Both the position numbers and the translations under genes were made by a program. A stretch of DNA of 64,000 nt from Pseudomonas viridiflava (GTDB lineage Bacteria; Pseudomonadota; Gammaproteobacteria; Pseudomonadales; Pseudomonadaceae), in the NCBI RefSeq assembly GCF_900591205.1, contig NZ_UUPU01000029.1, forward strand, positions 62,001 through 126,000, written 5' to 3'. Of this stretch, positions 8,811 to 16,949 are shown in pieces; position 1 is the stretch's first letter, and each line of letters begins with the position of its first letter. The notes below the pieces were generated by a model, which was not told where the DNA came from, made no database searches, and saw only the letters and a list, made by a program, of their open reading frames with translations.

Positions 8811-10547
8811 ATGAAAGACACCATTCGCCAGCTGATCCAACAAGCCCTCACCCAACTCGTCAACGAAGGTGTGTTGCCTGAAGGCCTGACGCCGGCGATC
8901 CAGGTGGAAAACACCCGCGACAAGACCCACGGCGACTTCGCCAGCAACATCGCGATGATGCTGTCCAAGCCTGCCGGCATGAAACCACGCAACCTGGCGG
9001 AAAAAATCATCGCCGCGCTGCCGGCCGACGAGAGTGTGAGCAAGGCCGAAATCGCCGGCCCGGGCTTTATCAACTTCTTCCAGAACACCCAGGCCCTGGC
9101 TTCGCGCCTGGATGCCGCCCTCGCCGACAGCAAAATCGGCGTGCGCAAGGCCGGCCCACAGCAACGCGTGGCCGTTGACCTGTCCGCGCCGAACCTGGCC
9201 AAAGAGATGCACGTCGGCCACCTGCGTTCGACCATCATTGGCGACGGCGTGGCGCGGGTGCTGGAGTTCCTGGGCGACACCGTGATCCGCCAGAACCACG
9301 TGGGCGACTGGGGCACCCAGTTCGGCATGCTGATGGCCTACCTGCAGGAAAATCCGATCACCAGCAACGAGCTGGCGGACCTGGAAAACTTCTACCGCGC
9401 CGCCAAAAAGCGCTTCGACGAAAGCGAAGAGTTCGCAGACCGCGCCCGTGGGCTGGTGGTCAAGCTGCAAGCCGGTGACCAGGAGTGCCTGGAGCTGTGG
9501 ACGCGCTTCCGGGATATCTCGCTGTCGCACTGCCAGGAAATCTACGAGCTGCTCAACGTCAAACTGAGCATGGCCGACGTGATGGGCGAAAGCGCCTACA
9601 ACGATGACCTGATCAACGTGGTCAACGACCTCAAGGCCAAGGGCCTGCTGGTGGAGAGCAACGGCGCACAGTGCGTGTTCCTCGAAGAATTCAAGACCGC
9701 CGACGGCGAGCCGCTGCCGGTGATCATCGTCAAGGCCGATGGCGGCTACCTCTACGCCACCACTGACCTGGCGGCCGTGCGCTACCGCAGCGGCGTGCTG
9801 AAAGCCGACCGGGCGCTGTATTTCGTTGACCAGCGCCAGGCCCTGCACTTCCAGCAAGTGTTCGAAGTGGCACGCCGCGCCGGGTTCGTCACGCACCCGA
9901 TGCACATGGAACACATGGGTTTTGGCACCATGAACGGTGCCGATGGCCGCCCGTTCAAGACCCGCGACGGCGGCACCGTGAAGCTGATCGACCTGCTGAA
10001 CGAGGCCCAGGAACGCGCCTACCTGCTGGTGAAGGAAAAGAACCCGGAGCTGGCCGAAGCCGAGCTGCGCAATATTGCCCGCGTAGTCGGGATCGGCGCG
10101 GTGAAATACGCCGACCTGTCCAAGCACCGTACCAGCGACTACAGCTTCAACTTTGAGCTGATGCTCAATTTCGAAGGCAACACCGCGCCCTACCTGCTGT
10201 ACGCCTACACCCGCGTGGCCGGTGTATTCCGCAAGCTGGGCAAGGACTTCAGCGAAGTTGAAGGCCGGATCGTGCTCGATGCCCCGCATGAACAGGAACT
10301 GGCGGCCAAACTCGCGCAATTCGGCGAAGTGCTGAACAGCGTCGGCGAGAAAGGCACGCCGCATATCCTGTGCACCTACCTGTACGAAGTCGCCGGTCTG
10401 TTCTCCAGCTTCTACGAGAATTGCCCAATCCTCACCGCCGACGACGAAGCCCAGAAGCAGAGTCGCCTGCGCCTCGCCGCACTGGCCGGACGGACCCTCA
10501 AGCAGGGCCTGGAACTGTTGGGCCTGGAAACTCTGGAGCGTATGTAA
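8811..10547 (+). CDS. argS: Arginyl-tRNA synthetase
   Basis: This 578-residue class I aminoacyl-tRNA synthetase charges tRNA-Arg. An N-terminal Add-1 domain of about 110 residues is followed by the ATP-binding HIGH-type signature HVGH at 134-137 within [18 protein letters not shown]. The catalytic domain lacks an obvious KMSK, typical of ArgRS. The C-terminal anticodon-binding DALR domain ends with [11 protein letters not shown] chose the ATG at 8811 (MKDTIRQL), preceded by AGAGAAC, over an upstream in-frame start at 8790, because it gives the family length and N-terminus. One base separates its stop from the next gene's TTG, so the two are probably co-translated. Confidence 0.97.
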   Translation: MKDTIRQLIQQALTQLVNEGVLPEGLTPAIQVENTRDKTHGDFASNIAMMLSKPAGMKPRNLAEKIIAALPADESVSKAEIAGPGFINFFQNTQALASRLDAALADSKIGVRKAGPQQRVAVDLSAPNLAKEMHVGHLRSTIIGDGVARVLEFLGDTVIRQNHVGDWGTQFGMLMAYLQENPITSNELADLENFYRAAKKRFDESEEFADRARGLVVKLQAGDQECLELWTRFRDISLSHCQEIYELLNVKLSMADVMGESAYNDDLINVVNDLKAKGLLVESNGAQCVFLEEFKTADGEPLPVIIVKADGGYLYATTDLAAVRYRSGVLKADRALYFVDQRQALHFQQVFEVARRAGFVTHPMHMEHMGFGTMNGADGRPFKTRDGGTVKLIDLLNEAQERAYLLVKEKNPELAEAELRNIARVVGIGAVKYADLSKHRTSDYSFNFELMLNFEGNTAPYLLYAYTRVAGVFRKLGKDFSEVEGRIVLDAPHEQELAAKLAQFGEVLNSVGEKGTPHILCTYLYEVAGLFSSFYENCPILTADDEAQKQSRLRLAALAGRTLKQGLELLGLETLERM

Positions 10548-10548
10548 G

Positions 10549-11250
10549 TTGGCTGCCAAGAAAAAACCTGCACCCAAGCGCGGCGCCAGCCGCTATCAGG
10601 CACCGGCAAAGAAGCCGATTCCGGGCTGGCTGTGGATGGCCATCGGCCTCACGGTCGGCGCGTTTATCGTGTTTCTGATGAAGCTGGACCCAGGCAAGGG
10701 TGATGACGTCAAACGGGTCAAGCAAGAGCAGCAGAAGGCCACCAAAATGGCCGAAGCCAACAAGACCGCGCCTAGCCCGACTGCTCCGGTGAAACCGAAG
10801 TACGATTTCTACACGCTGCTGCCGGAATCGGAAGTAATCGTGCCGCCTGACGCCGTGCCGGAAAAAACCCTGCCGACCCCGCAAGTGCCGACTACGCCGG
10901 TGACCCCGGCCGAAGCCGCTAAAATCGACACCGCGCGCGCCCAGGCCGCGCTGGCCGGGATCACCCCGCCACCACCACCGCCGGTTGCAGAAACCAAAGC
11001 GGCGCCGGTGACCAAGTTCTTCCTGCAAGCGGGCTCGTTCCCGAAACAGGCGGATGCGGATCGTGTGCGGGCGCAGATCATTCTGCTGGGGCAGACGGTG
11101 ACTGTGGAGTCCGGCACGGTGAAAGATGCGACCTGGTATCGCGTGTTGGTGGGGCCGTTCAGCAACCGTGAACAGCTGACCGTGGCGCAGAAACAGCTGG
11201 CTGGCGCGGGGTTTAGCAACCTGTTGTTACAACAACGCCAGAGCCGCTGA
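10549..11250 (+). CDS. SPOR-domain inner-membrane protein (FtsN-like)
   Basis: This 233-residue bitopic protein begins at a TTG one base after argS. A Lys/Pro-rich cytoplasmic tail (residues 1-25) leads to a transmembrane helix at about 26-44. A long low-complexity Pro/Ala/Thr/Lys periplasmic linker with a run of six prolines is followed by a SPOR domain at about 155-230 (FFLQAGSF ... WYRVLVGPF ... ). SPOR domains bind denuded septal glycan strands, so a role in cell division like FtsN is likely. The equivalent gene lies between argS and hslV in P. aeruginosa. The short E-rich essential-FtsN motif is not obvious, so I do not assign ftsN. Confidence 0.85.
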   Translation: MAAKKKPAPKRGASRYQAPAKKPIPGWLWMAIGLTVGAFIVFLMKLDPGKGDDVKRVKQEQQKATKMAEANKTAPSPTAPVKPKYDFYTLLPESEVIVPPDAVPEKTLPTPQVPTTPVTPAEAAKIDTARAQAALAGITPPPPPPVAETKAAPVTKFFLQAGSFPKQADADRVRAQIILLGQTVTVESGTVKDATWYRVLVGPFSNREQLTVAQKQLAGAGFSNLLLQQRQSR

Positions 11251-11272
11251 TTCAGGCTTAACACCGATAAAA

Positions 11273-11364
11273 ATGTGGGAGCTGGCTTGCCTGCGATAGC
11301 GATGTAACAGTCAATATTTTCAGTGACTGACACACCGCTATCGCAGGCAAGCCAGCTCCCACAT
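11273..11364. repeat. REPIN between the SPOR gene and hslV
   Basis: Near-perfect inverted arms ATGTGGGAGCTGGCTTGCCT...GCGATAGCG / CGCTATCGCAGGC...CCCACAT enclose a loop of about 35 nt containing CAGTCA/TGACTG. Confidence 0.88.
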
Positions 11365-11433
11365 TGGGTTTTGTGGTGTGCTTGAGAACGTGTAAGACCG
11401 ATAAACACCGCTCGTCCGCACTCACGTCCTACG

Positions 11434-11461
11434 GTTGAAATCATCCCCACCACCCCCATAT
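11434..11461 (+). promoter_or_regulatory. Candidate sigma-32 (RpoH) heat-shock promoter of hslVU
   Basis: GTTGAAA (TTGAAA at 11435-11440), 13 nt, then CCCCATAT at 11454-11461, an excellent fit to the RpoH consensus CTTGAAA-N11-15-CCCCATnT. It lies 47 bp before the hslV start codon. The hslVU operon is a classical sigma-32 target, so position and sequence agree. Confidence 0.75.
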
Positions 11462-11508
11462 CAGTTTCCATCAGGGCATTTTCGCCCCGCTGCGTGGAGA
11501 CTCTCCCC

Positions 11509-12039
11509 TTGACCACCATCGTTTCAGTACGCCGCCACGGCAAAGTCGTCATGGGCGGCGACGGCCAGGTTTCCCTTGGCAACACCGTGATGAAAGGCAA
11601 CGCCAAGAAAGTCCGTCGCCTGTACCACGGCCAGGTTCTCGCGGGCTTTGCCGGCGCTACTGCCGACGCCTTCACCCTCTTCGAGCGTTTTGAAGGCCAG
11701 TTGGAAAAACACCAGGGCCACCTCGTACGCGCCGCTGTCGAACTCGCCAAAGAATGGCGCACCGACCGCTCCCTCAGCCGCCTGGAAGCCATGCTGGCCG
11801 TCGCCAACAAAGACGCTTCGCTGATCATCACCGGTAACGGCGATGTGGTTGAACCCGAACATGGCCTGATCGCCATGGGGTCCGGTGGTGGCTACGCCCA
11901 AGCGGCCGCCAGCGCACTGATGAAGAAAACCGACCTGTCGGCCCGCGAAATCGTCGAGACTGCCTTGGGCATCGCTGGCGATATCTGCGTGTTCACCAAC
12001 CACAACTTCACCATTGAGGAGCAGGACCTCGCCGAATAA
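11509..12039 (+). CDS. hslV: ATP-dependent protease proteolytic subunit HslV
   Basis: This 176-residue N-terminal-threonine peptidase forms the double hexameric proteolytic core of the HslUV (ClpQY) complex. The start is a TTG at 11509 preceded by GGAGA at a spacing of 8 nt; this places Thr-Thr directly after the initiator Met, and Thr2 becomes the catalytic nucleophile after processing. An upstream in-frame ATG at 11494 would bury that threonine behind five extra residues, so I reject it. [11 protein letters not shown] near residue 124 is family-typical. hslU follows 37 bp downstream in the same operon, under the sigma-32 promoter at 11434-11461. Confidence 0.96.
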   Translation: MTTIVSVRRHGKVVMGGDGQVSLGNTVMKGNAKKVRRLYHGQVLAGFAGATADAFTLFERFEGQLEKHQGHLVRAAVELAKEWRTDRSLSRLEAMLAVANKDASLIITGNGDVVEPEHGLIAMGSGGGYAQAAASALMKKTDLSAREIVETALGIAGDICVFTNHNFTIEEQDLAE

Positions 12040-12076
12040 GCCCTAGGCTTATCCCCGCTTGAGGCCGCCAAACACT

Positions 12077-13414
12077 ATGTCCATGACTCCCCGCGAAATC
12101 GTCCATGAACTTAATCGCCATATCATCGGCCAGGACGATGCCAAGCGCGCCGTTGCCATCGCGCTGCGTAACCGCTGGCGCCGCATGCAACTGCCCGAAG
12201 AACTGCGCGTTGAAGTAACCCCCAAGAACATCCTGATGATCGGGCCTACAGGCGTCGGTAAAACCGAAATCGCCCGGCGCCTGGCCAAACTGGCCAACGC
12301 CCCGTTTATCAAGGTCGAAGCCACCAAGTTCACCGAAGTCGGCTATGTGGGCCGTGACGTCGAGTCGATCATTCGCGACTTGGCCGACGCCGCCCTGAAG
12401 CTTCTGCGCGAACAGGAAATGACCAAGGTCAGCCACCGCGCCGAAGACGCCGCTGAAGAACGCATCCTCGATGCCCTGCTGCCACCGGCGCGCATGGGCT
12501 TCAACGAAGATGCCGCACCGGCCTCGGATTCCAACACTCGTCAGCTGTTCCGCAAGCGCCTGCGTGAGGGCCAGCTGGACGACAAGGAAATCGAGATCGA
12601 GGTGGCCGAAGTGTCCGGCGTCGACATCTCCGCACCGCCTGGCATGGAAGAAATGACCAGCCAGTTGCAGAACCTGTTCGCCAATATGGGCAAGGGCAAG
12701 AAGAAAAGCCGCAAGCTGAAGGTGAAGGAAGCGCTGAAACTGGTGCGCGACGAAGAAGCCGGGCGCCTGGTGAATGAGGAAGAACTCAAGGCCAAGGCCC
12801 TGGAAGCGGTCGAGCAGCATGGCATCGTGTTTATCGACGAGATCGACAAGGTGGCCAAGCGCGGCAACTCCGGTGGCGTCGATGTGTCCCGCGAAGGCGT
12901 ACAGCGCGACCTGCTGCCGCTGATCGAAGGCTGCACCGTGAACACCAAGCTGGGCATGGTCAAAACTGACCACATCCTGTTTATCGCCTCCGGTGCGTTC
13001 CACCTGAGCAAGCCGAGCGACCTGGTGCCCGAGTTGCAAGGTCGCCTGCCGATTCGCGTGGAACTCAAGGCGCTGACCCCGGGCGACTTCGAGCGCATCC
13101 TCAGCGAGCCGCATGCTTCGCTCACCGAGCAGTACCGAGAGCTGCTGAAAACCGAAGGCTTGGGCATCGAGTTCCTGCCGGACGGCATCAAGCGCCTGGC
13201 GGAGATCGCCTGGCAGGTCAACGAGAAGACCGAGAACATCGGGGCGCGTCGCCTGCATACCCTGCTGGAGCGCTTGCTGGAGGAAGTGTCCTTCAGTGCT
13301 GGCGACCTGGCCGGTGCGCAAAATGGCGAAGTGATCAAGATCGACGCTGATTACGTCAACAGCCATTTGGGCGAATTGGCGCAGAACGAAGACCTGTCGC
13401 GTTATATCCTGTAA
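12077..13414 (+). CDS. hslU: ATP-dependent protease ATPase subunit HslU
   Basis: This 445-residue AAA+ unfoldase feeds substrates into HslV. It begins [19 protein letters not shown], with Walker A GPTGVGKT at 56-63, an extended I-domain at about 110-240 rich in Lys/Glu, Walker B VFIDEID at 251-257, the sensor region and a C-terminal NEDLSRYIL tail that docks between HslV subunits. The ATG at 12077 was chosen over an in-frame start at 12059 because it gives the family N-terminus. A REPIN follows the stop. Confidence 0.97.
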   Translation: MSMTPREIVHELNRHIIGQDDAKRAVAIALRNRWRRMQLPEELRVEVTPKNILMIGPTGVGKTEIARRLAKLANAPFIKVEATKFTEVGYVGRDVESIIRDLADAALKLLREQEMTKVSHRAEDAAEERILDALLPPARMGFNEDAAPASDSNTRQLFRKRLREGQLDDKEIEIEVAEVSGVDISAPPGMEEMTSQLQNLFANMGKGKKKSRKLKVKEALKLVRDEEAGRLVNEEELKAKALEAVEQHGIVFIDEIDKVAKRGNSGGVDVSREGVQRDLLPLIEGCTVNTKLGMVKTDHILFIASGAFHLSKPSDLVPELQGRLPIRVELKALTPGDFERILSEPHASLTEQYRELLKTEGLGIEFLPDGIKRLAEIAWQVNEKTENIGARRLHTLLERLLEEVSFSAGDLAGAQNGEVIKIDADYVNSHLGELAQNEDLSRYIL

Positions 13415-13440
13415 GCCTCACACAGGACCGCTTTGCTTTA

Positions 13441-13514
13441 ATGTGGGAGCTGGCTTGCCTGCGATAGCCAGGGTGAATTCAACACCGCTATCGCAGGCAA
13501 GCCAGCTCCCACAT
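13441..13514. repeat. REPIN between hslU and the DUF971 gene
   Basis: Compact perfect pair ATGTGGGAGCTGGCTTGCCT...CGATAGC / GCTATCG...CCCACAT with a loop of about 17 nt. Confidence 0.88.
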
Positions 13515-13545
13515 TTTTGAGCCGGTTTCTTCAGGATTATTATCA

Positions 13546-13923
13546 ATGTCCAAATTCCCCACGGCTGTAAACCTGCACAAAACCTCCAACACCCTCGGCC
13601 TCACCTACGGGCCCGATGAGGTGTACCAACTTCCGGCCGAGCTGCTGCGCACCCACTCGCCGTCCGCCGAGGTCCAGGGTCACGGCAAACCCATCCTGCA
13701 ATTCGGCAAGCTCAATGTCCGATTGATCAAGATTGAACCGGCCGGTCAGTACGCACTGAAATTGACCTTTGACGATGGGCATGACAGCGGTTTGTTCACT
13801 TGGGACTACCTCTACCAGCTGGCCGTGCGCCAGGAGGCGTTGTGGGCCGATTATCTTGCCGAGCTCAAAGCGGCCGGAAAAACCCGCGACCCGAACCAGT
13901 CGGTCGTGCGGCTGATGCTCTAG
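13546..13923 (+). CDS. DUF971 / GBBH-like N-terminal domain protein
   Basis: This 125-residue soluble protein consists essentially of one DUF971 domain, the fold also found at the N-terminus of gamma-butyrobetaine hydroxylases; residues LTYGPDEVYQLPAELLR (about 20-36) and FDDGHDSGLFTWDYLYQLA are the recognisable parts. No oxygenase domain is attached. Some stand-alone DUF971 proteins are linked to iron-sulfur/P-loop (Mrp) proteins, but nothing here shows its job. It is found in the same position (hslU - DUF971 - phaC1) in other pseudomonads. ATG at 13546, with AGGATTATT upstream. Confidence 0.85.
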   Translation: MSKFPTAVNLHKTSNTLGLTYGPDEVYQLPAELLRTHSPSAEVQGHGKPILQFGKLNVRLIKIEPAGQYALKLTFDDGHDSGLFTWDYLYQLAVRQEALWADYLAELKAAGKTRDPNQSVVRLML

Positions 13924-14020
13924 CCCAGGCATCTCGCTCTTTAGAGGGCATTTTCTAATTTCATCTGCTTGAATGCCCTGTCTCGTGGCCAACGATTGGC
14001 CCGCTTGCGAAAAAAATTAA

Positions 14021-14088
14021 ACTCGGGTAACCAATGGAACTGGCAAGTTCCCTGCATTTGACGATGCGGTATCAACGGTCACCCGAGT
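14021..14088 (+). promoter_or_regulatory. Nested palindromes upstream of phaC1 (structured leader or operator)
   Basis: Outer arms ACTCGGGTAACC (14021-14032) and GGTCACCCGAGT (14077-14088) pair at 11 of 12 positions. They enclose two further perfect inverted repeats: GGAACT-GGCA-AGTTCC (14036-14051) and GCAT-TTGACG-ATGC (14054-14067). As RNA this folds on paper into a three-way junction 84 nt before the phaC1 ATG; as DNA it could be operator sites. A looser inverted repeat AGGGCATT/AATGCCCT lies at about 13944-13979. I do not know which, if any, is transcribed. Confidence 0.5.
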
Positions 14089-14172
14089 CGCAGTACCAGG
14101 CTTGTGTTGTGTATCGAAACCTCGTGCGCAGCGGTACCCGGTACTCGTCTTTCGGACAATGGAGCGTCGTAG

Positions 14173-15852
14173 ATGAGTAACAAGAACAACGATGACTTGA
14201 AACGCCAAGCCTCGGAAAACACCTTGGGGCTCAACCCGATCATCGCGTTACGTAAAAAGGATTTACTGGCCTCGGCGAAGATGGTGCTGACCCAAGCCAT
14301 CAAACAACCGTTGCACAGCGTCAAGCACGTCGCCCATTTTGGCGTCGAATTGAAGAACGTGATGTTCGGCAAATCGCAGCTGCAACCCGAAAGCGACGAC
14401 CGCCGCTTCCACGACCCGGCCTGGAGCCAGAACCCGCTCTATAAGCGCTACCTGCAAACCTACCTGGCGTGGCGCAAGGAACTGCACGACTGGATCGGCG
14501 ACAGCAACCTGTCGGAACAAGACATCAGCCGTGGCCACTTCGTGATCAACCTGATGACCGAAGCCATGGCCCCCACCAACAGCGCGGCCAACCCGGCGGC
14601 GGTCAAACGCTTCTTTGAAACCGGCGGCAAGAGCCTGCTCGATGGTCTGTCGCACCTGGCCAAGGACATGGTGCACAACGGCGGCATGCCGAGCCAGGTC
14701 AACATGGGCGCGTTTGAAGTGGGCAAGACCCTGGGCACCACCGAAGGCGCCGTGGTGTTTCGCAACGACGTGCTGGAGCTGATCCAGTACAAGCCGATCA
14801 CCGAACAGGTGCACGAACGCCCGTTGCTGGTGGTGCCGCCGCAGATCAACAAATTCTATGTATTCGACCTGAGCCAGGATAAGAGCCTGGCGCGCTTCTG
14901 CCTGCGCAATGGCCAGCAGACGTTTATCGTGAGCTGGCGCAACCCGACCAAGGCCCAGCGTGAATGGGGCCTGTCGACCTATATCGAGGCGCTCAAGGAA
15001 GCCGTCGATGTGGTCACGGCGATTACCGCCAGCAAAGATATCAATATGCTCGGCGCCTGCTCCGGCGGCATCACCTGCACCGCGCTGCTGGGCCACTACG
15101 CGGCGCTGGGGGAGAAAAAGGTCAACGCCCTGACCCTGTTGGTGAGCGTGCTGGATACCACCCTGGACACCCAGGTGGCGCTGTTCGTCGACGAGCAAAC
15201 CCTGGAGGCGGCCAAACGACATTCCTACCAGGCCGGCGTGCTGGAAGGCCGCGACATGGCCAAGGTGTTTGCCTGGATGCGCCCCAACGACCTGATCTGG
15301 AACTACTGGGTCAACAACTACCTGCTCGGCAATGAGCCGCCGGTGTTCGACATCCTGTTCTGGAACAACGACACCACGCGCTTGCCGGCGGCATTCCACG
15401 GCGACCTGATCGAACTGTTCAAAAACAACCCGCTGGTGCGCGCCAATGCCCTGGAAGTGTGCGGCACGCCGATCGACCTCAAGCAGGTGACCGCCGATAT
15501 CTACTCATTGGCCGGCACCAACGATCACATCACACCCTGGCAGTCCTGCTATAAGTCAGCACAGCTGTTTGGCGGCAAGGTCGAGTTTGTGCTGTCCAGC
15601 AGCGGGCATATCCAGAGCATCCTCAACCCACCGGGTAACCCCAAGGCGCGCTACCAGACCAGCGACAGCCTCACGGCGAAACCCCTGGACTGGCAGGAGA
15701 ACGCCACCAAGCACACCGATTCCTGGTGGTTGCACTGGCAAGCCTGGCAGGCGGAGCGAGCGGGTAAGTTGAAGAAGGCGCCTACAAGCTTAGGTAACAA
15801 AACCTATGCCGCCGCTGAGGCGGCGCCGGGTACATATGTTCACGAACGGTAA
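14173..15852 (+). CDS. phaC1: Class II polyhydroxyalkanoate synthase 1
   Basis: This 559-residue medium-chain-length PHA synthase polymerises (R)-3-hydroxyacyl-CoA at the granule surface. The N-terminal PHA-synthase domain is followed by an alpha/beta hydrolase domain with the lipase-like box GACSGG, in which Cys296 replaces serine as nucleophile; Asp451 (GTNDH) and His479 (SSGHIQS) complete the triad at the canonical class II positions. The ATG at 14173 is preceded by GGAG with 8-nt spacing. Codons 3-7 (AAC AAG AAC AAC GA) form an A-rich CA motif of the kind bound by Hfq/Crc. A REPIN lies between it and phaZ. Confidence 0.98.
   Translation: MSNKNNDDLKRQASENTLGLNPIIALRKKDLLASAKMVLTQAIKQPLHSVKHVAHFGVELKNVMFGKSQLQPESDDRRFHDPAWSQNPLYKRYLQTYLAWRKELHDWIGDSNLSEQDISRGHFVINLMTEAMAPTNSAANPAAVKRFFETGGKSLLDGLSHLAKDMVHNGGMPSQVNMGAFEVGKTLGTTEGAVVFRNDVLELIQYKPITEQVHERPLLVVPPQINKFYVFDLSQDKSLARFCLRNGQQTFIVSWRNPTKAQREWGLSTYIEALKEAVDVVTAITASKDINMLGACSGGITCTALLGHYAALGEKKVNALTLLVSVLDTTLDTQVALFVDEQTLEAAKRHSYQAGVLEGRDMAKVFAWMRPNDLIWNYWVNNYLLGNEPPVFDILFWNNDTTRLPAAFHGDLIELFKNNPLVRANALEVCGTPIDLKQVTADIYSLAGTNDHITPWQSCYKSAQLFGGKVEFVLSSSGHIQSILNPPGNPKARYQTSDSLTAKPLDWQENATKHTDSWWLHWQAWQAERAGKLKKAPTSLGNKTYAAAEAAPGTYVHER
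14179..14192 (+). promoter_or_regulatory. Candidate Hfq/Crc CA motif at the phaC1 start
   Basis: AACAAGAACAACGA immediately follows ATGAGT. It fits the AAnAAnAA-type motif through which Hfq-Crc blocks translation in Pseudomonas, and phaC1 of P. putida is reported to be a Crc target. Assignment here is by pattern only. Confidence 0.5.
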
Positions 15853-15885
15853 GAACACCCATTTTTTTGATTGAAATGAGATCAA

Positions 15886-15975
15886 ATGTGGGAGCGGGCT
15901 TGCTCGCGAAAGCGGTGTATCAGTCAACACATCTGATACTGATACACCGCTTTCGCGAGCAAGCCCGCTCCCACA
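15886..15975. repeat. REPIN between phaC1 and phaZ
   Basis: Long perfect arms ATGTGGGAGCGGGCTTGCTC-GCGAAAGCGGTGTATCAGT and complement, loop of about 12 nt. This hairpin sits where a transcriptional attenuator separates phaC1 from phaZ in other pseudomonads and could set their relative expression. Confidence 0.88.
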
Positions 15976-16015
15976 CTGATCTCACTCCGGCTGCACTACT
16001 TCACAGGGCTTGAGC

Positions 16016-16861
16016 ATGCCGCAACCGTTCATCTTCCGTACCATCGACCTGGATGGCCAGACCATCCGCACGGCGGTACGCCCGGGCAAGCCTCACTTGA
16101 CGCCGCTGCTTATCTTCAACGGCATCGGCGCCAACCTTGAGCTGGTGTTTCCGTTCGTCCAGGCGCTGGACCCGGACCTGGAAGTGATCGCCTTCGACGT
16201 ACCGGGCGTGGGTGGTTCCTCCACGCCCAACCGGCCATACCGCTTTCCCGGCCTGGCCAAGCTGACTGCGCGCATGCTCGATTACCTGGACTACGGCCAG
16301 GTGAATGCGGTGGGGGTGTCCTGGGGCGGCGCGCTGGCGCAACAGTTCGCTTATGACTACCCGGAACGCTGTAAAAAATTGATCCTTGCCGCCACCGCCG
16401 CCGGGGCCTTTATGGTGCCGGGCAAGCCCAAGGTGCTGTGGCTGATGGCCAGCCCACGGCGCTATATCCAGCCGTCCCACGTGGTGCGCATCGCACCGAT
16501 GATTTATGGCGGCTCGTTCCGCCGTGACTCAAAACTGGCGGCCGAACACGCCAGCAAAGTGCGCTCGGCCGGCAAGCTGGGCTATTACTGGCAGCTGTTC
16601 GCGGGGCTGGGCTGGACCAGCATTCACTGGCTGCACAAGATCCGCCAGCCGACCCTGGTGCTGGCCGGGGACGATGACCCGCTGATCCCGCTGATCAACA
16701 TGCGCATGCTGGCCTGGCGTATTCCTAACGCGCAGTTGCACATCATTGATGATGGCCACCTGTTTCTGATCACCCGAGCTGAAGCTGTGGCGCCGATCAT
16801 CATGAAGTTTCTTGAAGAAGAGCGCCTGCGCGCAGTGATTCACCCGCGACCGGCCGTGTAA
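16016..16861 (+). CDS. phaZ: Intracellular mcl-PHA depolymerase
   Basis: This 281-residue alpha/beta hydrolase hydrolyses stored medium-chain PHA on the granule, balancing the synthases. The nucleophile Ser102 lies in GVSWGG; Asp221 (AGDDDP) and His248 (DDGHLFLI) complete the triad at the positions described for the P. putida enzyme. The ATG at 16016 (MPQPFIFRT) was chosen over the in-frame TTG two codons upstream because it matches the family start; no strong SD is visible, only CAGGG. It lies between the two synthases, as in all class II pha loci, 88 bp upstream of phaC2. Confidence 0.96.
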   Translation: MPQPFIFRTIDLDGQTIRTAVRPGKPHLTPLLIFNGIGANLELVFPFVQALDPDLEVIAFDVPGVGGSSTPNRPYRFPGLAKLTARMLDYLDYGQVNAVGVSWGGALAQQFAYDYPERCKKLILAATAAGAFMVPGKPKVLWLMASPRRYIQPSHVVRIAPMIYGGSFRRDSKLAAEHASKVRSAGKLGYYWQLFAGLGWTSIHWLHKIRQPTLVLAGDDDPLIPLINMRMLAWRIPNAQLHIIDDGHLFLITRAEAVAPIIMKFLEEERLRAVIHPRPAV

Positions 16862-16949
16862 GGACTACACCGCCGGGCAACTTGTCGAGAACCGACTATG
16901 GTTCTGAATTGGCGTGCCTGTTGTTGCCTTGACGAAGGAGTGTTGGCTC

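Noticed and set aside
8613..10577. A 654-codon reverse-strand frame over argS
   Set aside because: Antisense shadow of argS, runs into the REP at one end, no SD and no recognisable domain.
13995..14010. TTGGCCCGCTTGCG before phaC1 as a sigma-54 promoter
   Set aside because: GG and GC are seven rather than ten bases apart, so it cannot be a -24/-12 element.
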